From the NCBI RefSeq assembly GCF_006715285.1, contig NZ_VFMX01000001.1, forward strand, positions 3,100,001 through 3,164,000: a DNA stretch of 64,000 nucleotides. The letters are read 5' to 3'. Both the position numbers and the translations under genes were made by a program. The notes below the pieces were generated by a model that made no database searches, was not told where the DNA came from, and worked only from the letters and a program-made list of their open reading frames with translations. Positions 21,250-28,943 of this stretch are shown in pieces (within the stretch, counting starts at the first letter, position 1; every line of letters starts with the position of its first letter). This DNA comes from Arthrobacter sp. SLBN-83. Its GTDB lineage: Bacteria > Actinomycetota > Actinomycetes > Actinomycetales > Micrococcaceae.

Positions 21250-21281
21250 GTTACCGATGGGTAACTTACTCGAGAGTAACC
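21250..21281. promoter_or_regulatory. Double dyad, candidate TetR-type operator upstream of the heptad-repeat gene
   Basis: Two adjacent perfect dyads: gttacc-gatg-ggtaac (21250-21265) and ttactc-ga-gagtaa (21266-21279), 104-133 bp upstream of the minus-strand gene. TTACTC/GAGTAA half-sites resemble TetR-family operators, and yhgE genes in Bacillus lie next to a TetR regulator. No such regulator gene is in the window. The rest of the 302-bp gap 21147-21448 shows only the tRNA promoter. Confidence 0.5.
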
Positions 21282-21355
21282 ACATGCCTGGAGGCTGGGC
21301 AAGGGTTTTGCGGGATTGCTTTTGGCGGGAGGCTGGGCGCGCCTGCGATGTCGAT

Positions 21356-21384
21356 TTGTGCGAGCGGAAAGTCTCGGGTAAAGT
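21356..21384 (+). promoter_or_regulatory. Promoter of the tRNA-Gln/tRNA-Glu unit
   Basis: TTGTGC (21356-21361) and TAAAGT (21379-21384) have an ideal 17-bp spacer, about 65 bp upstream of tRNA-Gln. Confidence 0.55.
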
Positions 21385-21448
21385 AATTTCTCGTGCTGAG
21401 GCGCACGGAGCAGGGAAAACGCCCTGAAAACCGGCCCGAAAGTACCAT

Positions 21449-21520
21449 TGGGATATGGTGTAATTGGCAACACTACGGTTTCTGGTACCGTCATTCTAGG
21501 TTCGAGTCCTGGTATCCCAG
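21449..21520 (+). tRNA. tRNA-Gln (anticodon CTG)
   Basis: A 72-nt cloverleaf. The acceptor TGGGATA pairs with TATCCCA, discriminator G. The anticodon stem ACGGT/ACCGT encloses the loop TTCTGGT, giving CTG. The T loop is TTCGAGT. CCA is not encoded; the next bases are CTC. Confidence 0.95.
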
Positions 21521-21648
21521 CTCCGGTTTGGAGGCTGTTATCGGCCGCAAAACAGGAGGTTTCCACTCGGTTCGCCGATTTGAAACCAAAGCAAAGTGTG
21601 TGAAATACTCACTGAGCTTGAGCAGCGGAAACGCTGCCGAAAGTACTT

Positions 21649-21724
21649 GGCCCCATCGTATAGCGGCCTAGTACGCCGCCCTCTCACGGCGGTAACGCGG
21701 GTTCGAATCCCGCTGGGGTCACCA
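21649..21724 (+). tRNA. tRNA-Glu (anticodon CTC), CCA encoded
   Basis: The acceptor GGCCCCA pairs with TGGGGTC (one G-T pair). The anticodon stem CCGCC/GGCGG encloses the loop CTCTCAC, giving CTC. The T arm is GCGGGTTCGAATCCCGC. Discriminator A (21721) is followed by encoded CCA (21722-21724), unlike the neighbouring tRNA-Gln. The 128 bp between the two tRNAs hold no gene. Confidence 0.95.
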
Positions 21725-21728
21725 TCGA

Positions 21729-21766
21729 AAATGGTCCCGGGCGACAGTCCGGGGCCATTTCTGTTT
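21729..21766 (+). terminator. Terminator after tRNA-Glu
   Basis: The 12-bp stem aaatggtcccgg (21729-21740) / ccggggccattt (21749-21760) has one G-T pair and is followed by CTGTTT. The region from here to the next gene (21767-21913) shows nothing else. Confidence 0.8.
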
Positions 21767-21901
21767 CCCCCAATGCCGGTCACTGGAATCCCCTGCAGAT
21801 GGACAAGACCCCTCGTCATTTCATGGGGAGTTGTCCTTCAGACGGGGAGTGCACGGCTGCGGGCGACGCGCCGGGGCGGCTCCCGGCTACCGCTGAACTG
21901 G

Positions 21902-21907
21902 CATGAT
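21902..21907 (+). promoter_or_regulatory. Candidate -10 box of the first GTPase gene
   Basis: CATGAT lies six bases before GTG 21914, with no Shine-Dalgarno; leaderless spacing, but the box is a weaker match than TANNNT. Confidence 0.35.
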
Positions 21908-21913
21908 GTTGCT

Positions 21914-23683
21914 GTGACCTCCCGCAACGAGCACCACCGCCCCGCTCAGACGGCGCCGCAGGCTGCGGCGGCAGTGACGCTGCTGGAGGAAGTCCGTGCC
22001 GGCTTGGACGACGTCGCACTGCCGTTGGCGCTGCCGGCCGCGGAGCAGGCGCGGCGGGAAACGTCGGCCGCAGGGGCGCAACTTGATGACTACATCCTTC
22101 CCCGGTACCGCAGCCTGGACGCCCCGCTGCTCGCCGTCGTCGGCGGTTCCACAGGCGCGGGAAAATCCACCCTGGTGAACGGACTGATAGGGCATCCCGT
22201 GACCCGCGCCGGCGCCATCCGCCCCACCACCCGCCAGCCCATCCTGCTGCACAATCCCGCTGAGGCGAGCTGGTTCGAAGGCCAGCGCGTCCTGCCCGGA
22301 CTGAACCGGATCCGCGGAACCCTGGCGGCCAGTCCGGTACCCGCGGCCCAGACCGGCTTGGCGAAGACGGCCATCGACTCGCTGGTGCTGCTGGCCGACC
22401 CTGCCGTGCCTGTAGGAATCGCCCTCCTCGACGCCCCCGACGTCGACTCCATTTCAGACCAGAACCGCCTGCTGGCCGGGCAGCTGCTGGCCGCGGCCGA
22501 CCTGTGGGTGTTTGTCACCACGGCCAACCGGTATGCGGACGCCGTTCCCTGGAAGCTCCTTCTGGACGCCGCTTCCCGCGACATCACCGTGGCGGTGGTG
22601 CTGGACCGTGTACCGCTGGGCGCCGAGGCCGAGGTGAGCCAGGACCTTAGGGGACTTCTCGACCGTGAAGGACTCTCTGCAAGCCGCCTCTTCGTGATCC
22701 AGGAAACCGTCCTGGACCAAGGCGGGATGCTGCCTGCAGGAACCGTGGACGAGCTGCGCGGGTGGCTGTCGTCGCTGGCAGCCGACGCCGCCGGCAGGGC
22801 CGACGTCGCGCGCCGGACCCTGAACGGCGCCGTCCGCGCACTGGCCCAGCGCATCACGGACATCACGGACGCCGTCCGTGAACAGGAAAGGGCAGCTGCA
22901 CGGCTCGAAGCGGATGCCGTGGCCGCCTACGGTGACGCGGCCACCAGGATCCTCGACGCCACCCGGGACGGCGCGCTGCTGCGCGGCGAGGTCCTGGCGC
23001 GCTGGCAGGACTTCGTGGGCACCGGCGAGTTTTTCCGGACGCTTGAGCAGAACGTGGGGCGGTTCAGGGACCGCCTGGGCGCTTTCTTCCGGGGTGAGCC
23101 GGCTCCGGCGGTCCGGGTTGAGGCGGCCATCGAGACCGGGCTGCAGGCGGTGATCGTCGACGAAGCAGCCAACGCTGCCGAGGACACTGACCGGCGGTGG
23201 CGGTCGGATCCGGCTGGCCGCCAGTTGCTGGGCCGGGACGATTTGTCCGGTACCACGCCGGACTTCGCCGACCGGGCGGCCGCCGAAATCCGGGCCTGGC
23301 AGGAAGCATTGATGGAGCTGATCCGCACGGAAGGGCAGGGCAAGCGCACCCAGGCCCGCTGGTTGTCCTTTGGCATCAACGGACTCGGTGCCGCGCTGAT
23401 GATCGTGGTGTTCTCCATGACAGCCGGACTGACGGGTCTTGAGATCGGCGTCGCGGGCGGCACCGCCGTCGTGGGCCAGCGCCTGCTGGAGGCCGTATTC
23501 GGCGAGGATGCGGTGCGCCGCATGGCGGACAAGGCCCGTGAGGACCTGGCGGCGCGCTGCCAACAACTGCTGGAGGATGAACAGCAGAAGTTCCTGCAGC
23601 GCCTGCCGGAGGAAAATCCCGGCCTTGTGCAGCGGCTTGCTGCCCAGGCCGGGGAACTTGCACGGCTGGCGGAGAAGGCGTGA
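21914..23683 (+). CDS. Dynamin-like membrane GTPase, first of pair
   Basis: 589 residues. The P-loop is GGSTGAGKSTLVNG near residue 77, a switch I region follows as IRPTTRQPILL, and G3 is LLDAPDVDS. The expected G4 [NT]KxD is replaced by VLDRVP, so guanine recognition may be altered. A long helical region follows, then a hydrophobic segment near residues 480-520 (FGINGLGAALMIVVFSMTAG) and a C-terminal helix, as in YfjP/dynamin-like proteins. Start GTG 21914 was chosen because upstream in-frame sequence overlaps tRNA-Glu. The stop overlaps the next gene's GTG. Streptomyces DynA/DynB are a comparable adjacent pair acting at the division septum; equivalence is inference. Confidence 0.85.
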   Translation: MTSRNEHHRPAQTAPQAAAAVTLLEEVRAGLDDVALPLALPAAEQARRETSAAGAQLDDYILPRYRSLDAPLLAVVGGSTGAGKSTLVNGLIGHPVTRAGAIRPTTRQPILLHNPAEASWFEGQRVLPGLNRIRGTLAASPVPAAQTGLAKTAIDSLVLLADPAVPVGIALLDAPDVDSISDQNRLLAGQLLAAADLWVFVTTANRYADAVPWKLLLDAASRDITVAVVLDRVPLGAEAEVSQDLRGLLDREGLSASRLFVIQETVLDQGGMLPAGTVDELRGWLSSLAADAAGRADVARRTLNGAVRALAQRITDITDAVREQERAAARLEADAVAAYGDAATRILDATRDGALLRGEVLARWQDFVGTGEFFRTLEQNVGRFRDRLGAFFRGEPAPAVRVEAAIETGLQAVIVDEAANAAEDTDRRWRSDPAGRQLLGRDDLSGTTPDFADRAAAEIRAWQEALMELIRTEGQGKRTQARWLSFGINGLGAALMIVVFSMTAGLTGLEIGVAGGTAVVGQRLLEAVFGEDAVRRMADKAREDLAARCQQLLEDEQQKFLQRLPEENPGLVQRLAAQAGELARLAEKA

Positions 23684-25296
23684 GCCGCCACAGCGGGGCG
23701 CGGGGGTCCACGCGGCTGGACAACCGGCTCCAGGCCCTCCAGGACGCCCGCGAATTGGGCGAGGGGGTGGTTGCGGACGAGGCGCTGCAGGAAGCATTCG
23801 ATGTGCTCGAGCGCGCCAGTTCCCGCCGCTCATTGTCCGCCGACCACACCGTGGTGGGCTTTTTCGGCGCGACGGGCAGTGGCAAGTCCTCCCTGTTTAA
23901 CGCCGTCAGCGGCGCGGAAATCGCGACGGCGGCGGCGCGCCGTCCCACCACCTCGGAACCATTGGCGGGGGTCTGGGGAGCAAGGGAGAGCGAGGCGCTT
24001 TTGGACTGGCTGGAGGTGGGAAACCGGCACCACGCCGCCCCGGTGGACGGCTTCGCCGATGAACAGACCGGACTGATCCTGCTGGACCTGCCTGACTTCG
24101 ACTCCACCCGGGCGGCCAACCGCGAGATCGTGCAGCGGATGGTGGGGATGGTGGACGTCCTGGTCTGGGTGCTCGACCCGCAAAAATATGCCGACGCCGC
24201 CCTCCACAACGGATTCCTGGCGCCCCTTGCAACCCACGGCGCCGTCACGCTCGTGGTCCTGAACCAGGTGGACCGGCTGCCTGCGCATGACGTGCGGCCG
24301 GTGCTCGACTCGCTGCACGCGATCCTTGCAGGGGAGGGGCTGGAACAGGTACGGGTGCTTGCCTCGTCGGCAACGACCGGAGTGGGAATCCCTGAAGTGC
24401 GTGCTGCCATCCGCAAGGTCGTTGTCCAGCGCGAGGCCCAGTCCCGGCGGTTGGACGCCGATGTGACCAAGGCGGCGGAGGACATGCGGCGCGCCTCCGG
24501 TGAAGGGGAGGCTGCGGGGGTGCGCGCCGGGGCAAAGACGAGGCTGGCTGAGGAACTGGCACAGGCAGCGAACGTCCCCGCCGTGGTGCGCGCCGTGGGG
24601 CAGTCCTACCGCCTGGAGTCCGTGCGCAGGACAGGCTGGCCGGTAACCCGCTGGCTCTCCCGCTTCCGGCCCGACCCGCTGCGGCGGCTCAACCTGCGGC
24701 GCGATACGCCTTCCGAACTGAACAGGACATCGCTGCCGCCCGCCGGCGCCCCGGAACGGGCAAGGACGGATGCGGCGGTCAGGGAATTTGCGGATTCAGC
24801 CAGTGCGGGAGCGCCGGGACCCTGGCGGGCGGCGATCCGGGGGACGGCAAGGGCCGGAAGGGACAGGCTGCCCGACGCGCTGGACCAGGCCATCGCCGGA
24901 ACAGACCTCGGAGCCAACCGCACAGCCTGGTGGTGGGGAGTCTTCAACATCGTGCAGTGGCTGGCGCTGCTGACGGTCGTGGGCGGCCTGGGCTGGCTGG
25001 GCGTCCTGGCCGGGCTGGCCTACCTGCAGTTGCCGGTGCCGGAGGTACCGCGTGTGGAGGGATGGCCGGTGCCCACCTTGATGATTGCGCTGGGCGTGGT
25101 GTTGGGGATCTTCCTGGCCATTACCGGTCGCTTTATTGCGGCAGGGGCTGCACGGGCGCGTGCCGCAAGGGCCCGACGCCGGCTCAACAGTGCCGTTGCA
25201 GGTGCGGCTGGGGAGCTGGTGGTTGCCCCAGTGGAGGCGGAAATTGCCCGGCTGGCTGCCTTCAACAAAGCGCTGAAGAAGGCAGGGCCAGGCTAG
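23680..25296 (+). CDS. Dynamin-like membrane GTPase, second of pair
   Basis: 538 residues. The P-loop is GATGSGKSSLFNAV near residue 65, switch RRPTTSEPLAGVW, G3 LLDLPDFDS, and G4 VLNQVDRL (NQVD), so its GTPase motifs are more canonical than those of its partner. A helical middle is followed by two transmembrane segments (about residues 415-440 and 460-485) and a basic Ala/Arg-rich tail. It starts at GTG overlapping the upstream TGA by 3 bases, so the two proteins are co-translated and probably form a heteromeric membrane-remodelling complex (inference). Its TAG stop shares the tetranucleotide CTAG with the stop of the convergent DUF1697 gene. Confidence 0.85.
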   Translation: MSRHSGARGSTRLDNRLQALQDARELGEGVVADEALQEAFDVLERASSRRSLSADHTVVGFFGATGSGKSSLFNAVSGAEIATAAARRPTTSEPLAGVWGARESEALLDWLEVGNRHHAAPVDGFADEQTGLILLDLPDFDSTRAANREIVQRMVGMVDVLVWVLDPQKYADAALHNGFLAPLATHGAVTLVVLNQVDRLPAHDVRPVLDSLHAILAGEGLEQVRVLASSATTGVGIPEVRAAIRKVVVQREAQSRRLDADVTKAAEDMRRASGEGEAAGVRAGAKTRLAEELAQAANVPAVVRAVGQSYRLESVRRTGWPVTRWLSRFRPDPLRRLNLRRDTPSELNRTSLPPAGAPERARTDAAVREFADSASAGAPGPWRAAIRGTARAGRDRLPDALDQAIAGTDLGANRTAWWWGVFNIVQWLALLTVVGGLGWLGVLAGLAYLQLPVPEVPRVEGWPVPTLMIALGVVLGIFLAITGRFIAAGAARARAARARRRLNSAVAGAAGELVVAPVEAEIARLAAFNKALKKAGPG

Positions 25297-25853
25297 GAGC
25301 TTGTTGCCTGTCCGGCGTCGAGGGCGGCCGCGGCGTCGCGGACCTTTATTAAGGTGCGCAGGTTCCGGGTGGTGGTGGCCGCCTTGAACTTCGCCTTTGA
25401 GCTGATCTTGCTGAAGGGACTGTCCAGGGTTCCGCCCACCGGGGCGAGCCAGGCAAGGGCCTCCGGCCCCAGCCGCTGCTGGTCATGCTCCTCCAGCAAC
25501 GATCCCGCTGCTTCCAGCTCATCCAGGACAGCGGTGTCCGATGAGATGGTTATGTAGGTGTGCGTGGACTTGTCGTCCTCTGGGTAGGGGCAAGCTTCCA
25601 CCAACTGGGCCACCTTCCCGGCATCCAGCACCACAACCCATGCTTCGTAACCAAAGGCTGCACGCAGGCACCGCTCGCATTCGTGCTTGACGGCGGCTGC
25701 GTCCAGCTTGCTGGAGAGAACCACGTTTCCGCTGGCCAAAAGCGTCTTGGCGTCGGGGAAGCCGCTCTTCTTCAATGCGTCCCGTAGATCGGCCATCCTG
25801 ATATTGATTCCGCCCACATTGATGCCGCGGAGGAACACTGCATAGCTGCCCAT
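25293..25853 (-). CDS. DUF1697 family protein
   Basis: 186 residues beginning MGSYAVFLRGINVGG, the characteristic N-terminus of DUF1697. LRDALKKSGFPDAKTLLASGNVVL and a C-terminal KFKAATTTRNLRTL segment are also typical. Cytosolic; function unknown. A GTG six bases upstream is possible, but TAGGCT sits exactly six bases before the ATG with no ribosome binding site, favouring a leaderless ATG start. The stop overlaps that of the convergent GTPase gene. Confidence 0.88.
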   Translation of the reverse strand: MGSYAVFLRGINVGGINIRMADLRDALKKSGFPDAKTLLASGNVVLSSKLDAAAVKHECERCLRAAFGYEAWVVVLDAGKVAQLVEACPYPEDDKSTHTYITISSDTAVLDELEAAGSLLEEHDQQRLGPEALAWLAPVGGTLDSPFSKISSKAKFKAATTTRNLRTLIKVRDAAAALDAGQATSS

Positions 25854-25859
25854 GGCCAC

Positions 25860-25865
25860 AGCCTA
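25860..25865 (-). promoter_or_regulatory. -10 box of the DUF1697 gene (leaderless)
   Basis: TAGGCT on the minus strand, six bases (gtggcc) before the ATG. Confidence 0.5.
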
Positions 25866-25896
25866 GCGGCGGGAACGGCCGGGGGAGTGGAGGGTG

Positions 25897-26616
25897 TTAG
25901 TCGTTGTTTTTCCGCAATGCCTCGGTGAGGATCCGGCCGGCGTTGCATACCACTTCGGCGTGCAGGCGCCCAGGCTGGCGGGTCAGCCGCTCGATGGGTC
26001 CGGAAATGGAGACGGCGGCAATCACCCTGCCGGACGGACCGCGGACGGGGGCCGAGACGGAGGCGACCCCGGGCTCGCGTTCGCCAAGGCTCTGTCCCCA
26101 GCCCCGCCGTCGTACGCCTGCCAGGACGGTGGGCGTGAAGCGCGCGGACTGCAGGCCCTCCAGAAGCCTGTCATGGTCCTCCCAGGCGAGCAGGACCTGG
26201 GCGGCGGAGCCTGCTTTCATGGACAATTGGGTGCCGACGGGGATGGTGTCGCGCAGCCCAATGGGGCGTTCGGCGGAGGCGACGCAGACGCGCCAGTCGC
26301 CCTGCCGCCGGAAGATCTGGGCGCTCTCACCCGTGGCATCGCGCAACTGCATCAGCACGGGGCCCGCGGAGGCGATCAGGCGGTCCTCGCCCGCGGCCGA
26401 GGCGAGCTCCACGAGCCGGCTGCCAAGGACGAACCGGCCTTGGATGTCGCGGCTGACCAGCCGGTGGTGCACCAGTGCCAAAGCGAGGCGGTGGACGGTG
26501 GGGCGGGCCAGTCCGGTAGCGGCCACCAGCTGCGCCAGCGTGGTGGGTCCTGCCTCGAGTGCGTCGAGCACCTGGGCCGCTTTATCAATGACACCGACTC
26601 CACTAGAATTGTCCAT
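25897..26616 (-). CDS. IclR-family regulator, probable leucine-biosynthesis repressor (NdgR/LtbR-like)
   Basis: 239 residues. An N-terminal winged helix-turn-helix (VIDKAAQVLDAL through LAQLVAATGLARPTVHRLALAL) is followed by a C-terminal IclR effector domain (GTQLSMKAGSAAQVLLAW, VSAPVRGPSGRVIAAVSISGP). It is divergent from leuCD, exactly as NdgR in Streptomyces and LtbR in Corynebacterium, which control leuCD and leuB. The start MDNSSGVGVIDKAA was chosen; a 50-residue upstream extension would run through the operator and promoter into the leuC start region. CAATAT on the minus strand (26628-26623) lies six bases before the ATG, so the transcript is probably leaderless and autoregulated through the dyad there. 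Confidence 0.88.
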   Translation of the reverse strand: MDNSSGVGVIDKAAQVLDALEAGPTTLAQLVAATGLARPTVHRLALALVHHRLVSRDIQGRFVLGSRLVELASAAGEDRLIASAGPVLMQLRDATGESAQIFRRQGDWRVCVASAERPIGLRDTIPVGTQLSMKAGSAAQVLLAWEDHDRLLEGLQSARFTPTVLAGVRRRGWGQSLGEREPGVASVSAPVRGPSGRVIAAVSISGPIERLTRQPGRLHAEVVCNAGRILTEALRKNND

Positions 26617-26621
26617 GTAAT

Positions 26622-26641
26622 GATATTGCCGTCTCAATATC
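26622..26641. promoter_or_regulatory. Candidate operator of the IclR regulator
   Basis: The perfect 7-bp dyad gatattg-N6-caatatc overlaps the proposed -10 box of the regulator gene and lies about 90 bp upstream of leuC. A second, shorter dyad, ctgatt-N10-aatcag (26682-26703), is nearer leuC and encloses TTGGAC. Confidence 0.5.
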
Positions 26642-26729
26642 TGAGATGCAAATCTTTCGGCTGGCGCAGCGCGGAGCCGTCCTGATTCAGTTGGACTAAT
26701 CAGCCAAACAGCAGTGAAGGGAGATGGCC

Positions 26730-28184
26730 ATGGCAAAGACATTGGCCGAGAAAGTCTGGGACGCACACGTGGTGCGCAAAGGTGACGGCGAAGGTGCCAA
26801 CGCCCAGCCCGACCTTCTGTTCATCGACCTCCACCTTGTCCATGAAGTCACGTCCCCGCAGGCGTTTGAAGGCCTGCGCCTGGCCGGCCGCAAGCTGCGC
26901 CGCCCGGACCTGACCATTGCCACCGAGGACCACAACACCCCCACGCTGGACATCGACAAGCCCATCGCCGATCTCACCAGCCGCACCCAGATCGAGACCC
27001 TGCGCCATAACTGCGCGGAGTTCGGTGTCCGGCTGCACAGCCTGGGCGACGCCGAACAGGGCATCGTCCACGTGGTGGGCCCGCAGCTGGGCCTCACCCA
27101 GCCGGGCATGACCGTCGTCTGCGGGGACTCGCACACCTCCACCCATGGCGCCTTCGGTGCGCTGGCCATGGGCATCGGCACCTCCGAGGTGGAGCATGTC
27201 ATGGCCACCCAGACCCTGTCGCTGAAGCCTTTCAAGACCATGGCCATCAACGTCGAGGGAACGCTGCGTCCCGGCGTCACGGCCAAGGACATTATCCTGG
27301 CCGTCATTGCCAAGATCGGCACGGGCGGCGGGCAGGGCTACGTCCTGGAATACCGCGGCTCCGCCATCCGCGCCCTGTCCATGGAAGCGCGGATGACCAT
27401 CTGCAACATGTCCATCGAAGCCGGCGCCCGGGCCGGCATGGTGGCCCCGGATGAAACCACGTATGCGTACATGTTGGGCCGCCCGCACGCGCCTGCAGGC
27501 GCTGAGTGGGACGCCGCCGTCGAATATTGGAACACGCTGAAGACCGACGACGACGCCACCTTCGACGTCGAAGTGGACCTGGATGCCGACACCCTGGAGC
27601 CGTTCGTCACCTGGGGCACCAACCCCGGGCAGGGCGTGTCCCTGTCCCAGGCCGTACCGAACCCGGCAGACTTCGGTGACGAAAACGCCAAGGCGGCCGC
27701 CGAACGCGCCCTGCAGTACATGGGCCTGGAAGCCGGCACGCCCATGAAGGACATCCGCGTGGACACCGTCTTCCTGGGCTCCTGCACCAACTCGCGCATC
27801 GAGGACCTGCGCGCCGCGGCGGACATCATCCGCGGCCGCGAAAAGGACCCGAACGTCCGGATGCTGGTGGTTCCGGGTTCGGCCCGTGTCCGCCTCGAAG
27901 CCGAGGCCGAGGGCCTGGACCGCGTTTTCAAGGACTTCGGCGCCGAATGGCGGTTCGCCGGTTGCTCCATGTGCCTGGGTATGAACCCGGACCAATTGGA
28001 GCCGGGGGAGCGGTGCGCCTCCACGTCCAACCGCAACTTTGAAGGACGCCAGGGCAAGGGCGGCCGCACGCACCTGGTCTCCCCGGTGGTGGCTGCAGCC
28101 ACGGCGGTGCGCGGCACGCTCAGCTCGCCGTCGGACCTTGCACCGGCACCCGAACCCGCCGCCATCCGCATCGACGCAGCCTAG
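26730..28184 (+). CDS. leuC: 3-isopropylmalate dehydratase large subunit
   Basis: Aconitase-family [4Fe-4S] enzyme that isomerises 2- to 3-isopropylmalate together with LeuD. It has 484 residues. The Fe-S cysteines are in [12 protein letters not shown] (near residue 352) and [13 protein letters not shown] (near 412 and 415). The substrate motif [16 protein letters not shown] and [11 protein letters not shown] are present. ATG 26730 has GAAGGGAG at proper distance; the ATG six bases upstream is too close to that site. leuD follows after 10 bp. Likely repressed by the divergent IclR protein. Confidence 0.96.
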   Translation: MAKTLAEKVWDAHVVRKGDGEGANAQPDLLFIDLHLVHEVTSPQAFEGLRLAGRKLRRPDLTIATEDHNTPTLDIDKPIADLTSRTQIETLRHNCAEFGVRLHSLGDAEQGIVHVVGPQLGLTQPGMTVVCGDSHTSTHGAFGALAMGIGTSEVEHVMATQTLSLKPFKTMAINVEGTLRPGVTAKDIILAVIAKIGTGGGQGYVLEYRGSAIRALSMEARMTICNMSIEAGARAGMVAPDETTYAYMLGRPHAPAGAEWDAAVEYWNTLKTDDDATFDVEVDLDADTLEPFVTWGTNPGQGVSLSQAVPNPADFGDENAKAAAERALQYMGLEAGTPMKDIRVDTVFLGSCTNSRIEDLRAAADIIRGREKDPNVRMLVVPGSARVRLEAEAEGLDRVFKDFGAEWRFAGCSMCLGMNPDQLEPGERCASTSNRNFEGRQGKGGRTHLVSPVVAAATAVRGTLSSPSDLAPAPEPAAIRIDAA

Positions 28185-28194
28185 GACAGACACC

Positions 28195-28797
28195 ATGGAA
28201 AAGTTCACCAAGCACACCGGCATCGGCGTCCCGTTGCGCCAGAGCAATGTTGACACCGACCAGATCATTCCCGCGGTGTACCTCAAGCGCATCACCCGGA
28301 CCGGTTTCGAGGACGCGCTGTTCTCCGCCTGGCGCAAGGACCCCTCCTTCATCCTCAACCAGGAGCCCTACAATGCCGGCTCCGTGCTGGTGGCCGGCCC
28401 GGACTTTGGCACCGGTTCCTCCCGCGAGCATGCGGTGTGGGCGCTCAAGGACTACGGCTTCAAGGCCGTGCTGTCCTCCCGCTTCGCGGACATCTTCCGC
28501 GGCAACTCGGGCAAGCAGGGGCTGCTGGCCGCGCAGGTGGCCCAGGACGACATCGAGCTGATCTGGAAGGAACTCGAGAACGCACCGGGCACCCAGGTGA
28601 CGGTGGACCTCGAGTCCAAGACCGTGGTGTGCGGCAACATCGTGGCGCCGTTCGAGATCGACGACTACACCCGCTGGCGCCTCCTGGAAGGCCTCGACGA
28701 CATCGGGTTGACCCTCCAGCATGAGGCCGACATCACCGCCTACGAGGCGACGCGACCGGCGTTCAAGCCCAAGACCCTGCCGGCAAAGCTGTCCTAG
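28195..28797 (+). CDS. leuD: 3-isopropylmalate dehydratase small subunit
   Basis: Swivelling domain partner of LeuC, 200 residues, normal size. [16 protein letters not shown] at the N-terminus and [17 protein letters not shown] are diagnostic. The start is ATG 28195, ten bases after the leuC stop; the longer in-frame ORF overlapping leuC was rejected because [14 protein letters not shown] is the family start. A strong terminator follows. Confidence 0.96.
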   Translation: MEKFTKHTGIGVPLRQSNVDTDQIIPAVYLKRITRTGFEDALFSAWRKDPSFILNQEPYNAGSVLVAGPDFGTGSSREHAVWALKDYGFKAVLSSRFADIFRGNSGKQGLLAAQVAQDDIELIWKELENAPGTQVTVDLESKTVVCGNIVAPFEIDDYTRWRLLEGLDDIGLTLQHEADITAYEATRPAFKPKTLPAKLS

Positions 28798-28803
28798 CCT
28801 CCC

Positions 28804-28860
28804 GGCACCATTCCCGCGGCGGGGCGCGTCCGCCACGCCCCGCCGCCGGTGCCCCCTTAT
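28804..28860 (+). terminator. Terminator of leuCD
   Basis: The 11-bp stem gcggcggggcg (28816-28826) / cgccccgccgc (28836-28846) lies inside an outer pairing ggcacc (28804-28809) / ggtgcc (28848-28853), followed by CCCTTAT. Confidence 0.8.
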
Positions 28861-28943
28861 TTCGGTTCGGTAACGCGACCTCCTATGCTTGGTTGGAGCC
28901 TTTGCAAGGTTTTGGGGGCTAGTGATCGTGAGGAAACCGGTAT

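Noticed and set aside
21596..21913. N-terminal extension of the first GTPase (695 residues in total)
   Set aside because: It would start upstream of and read through tRNA-Glu and its terminator.
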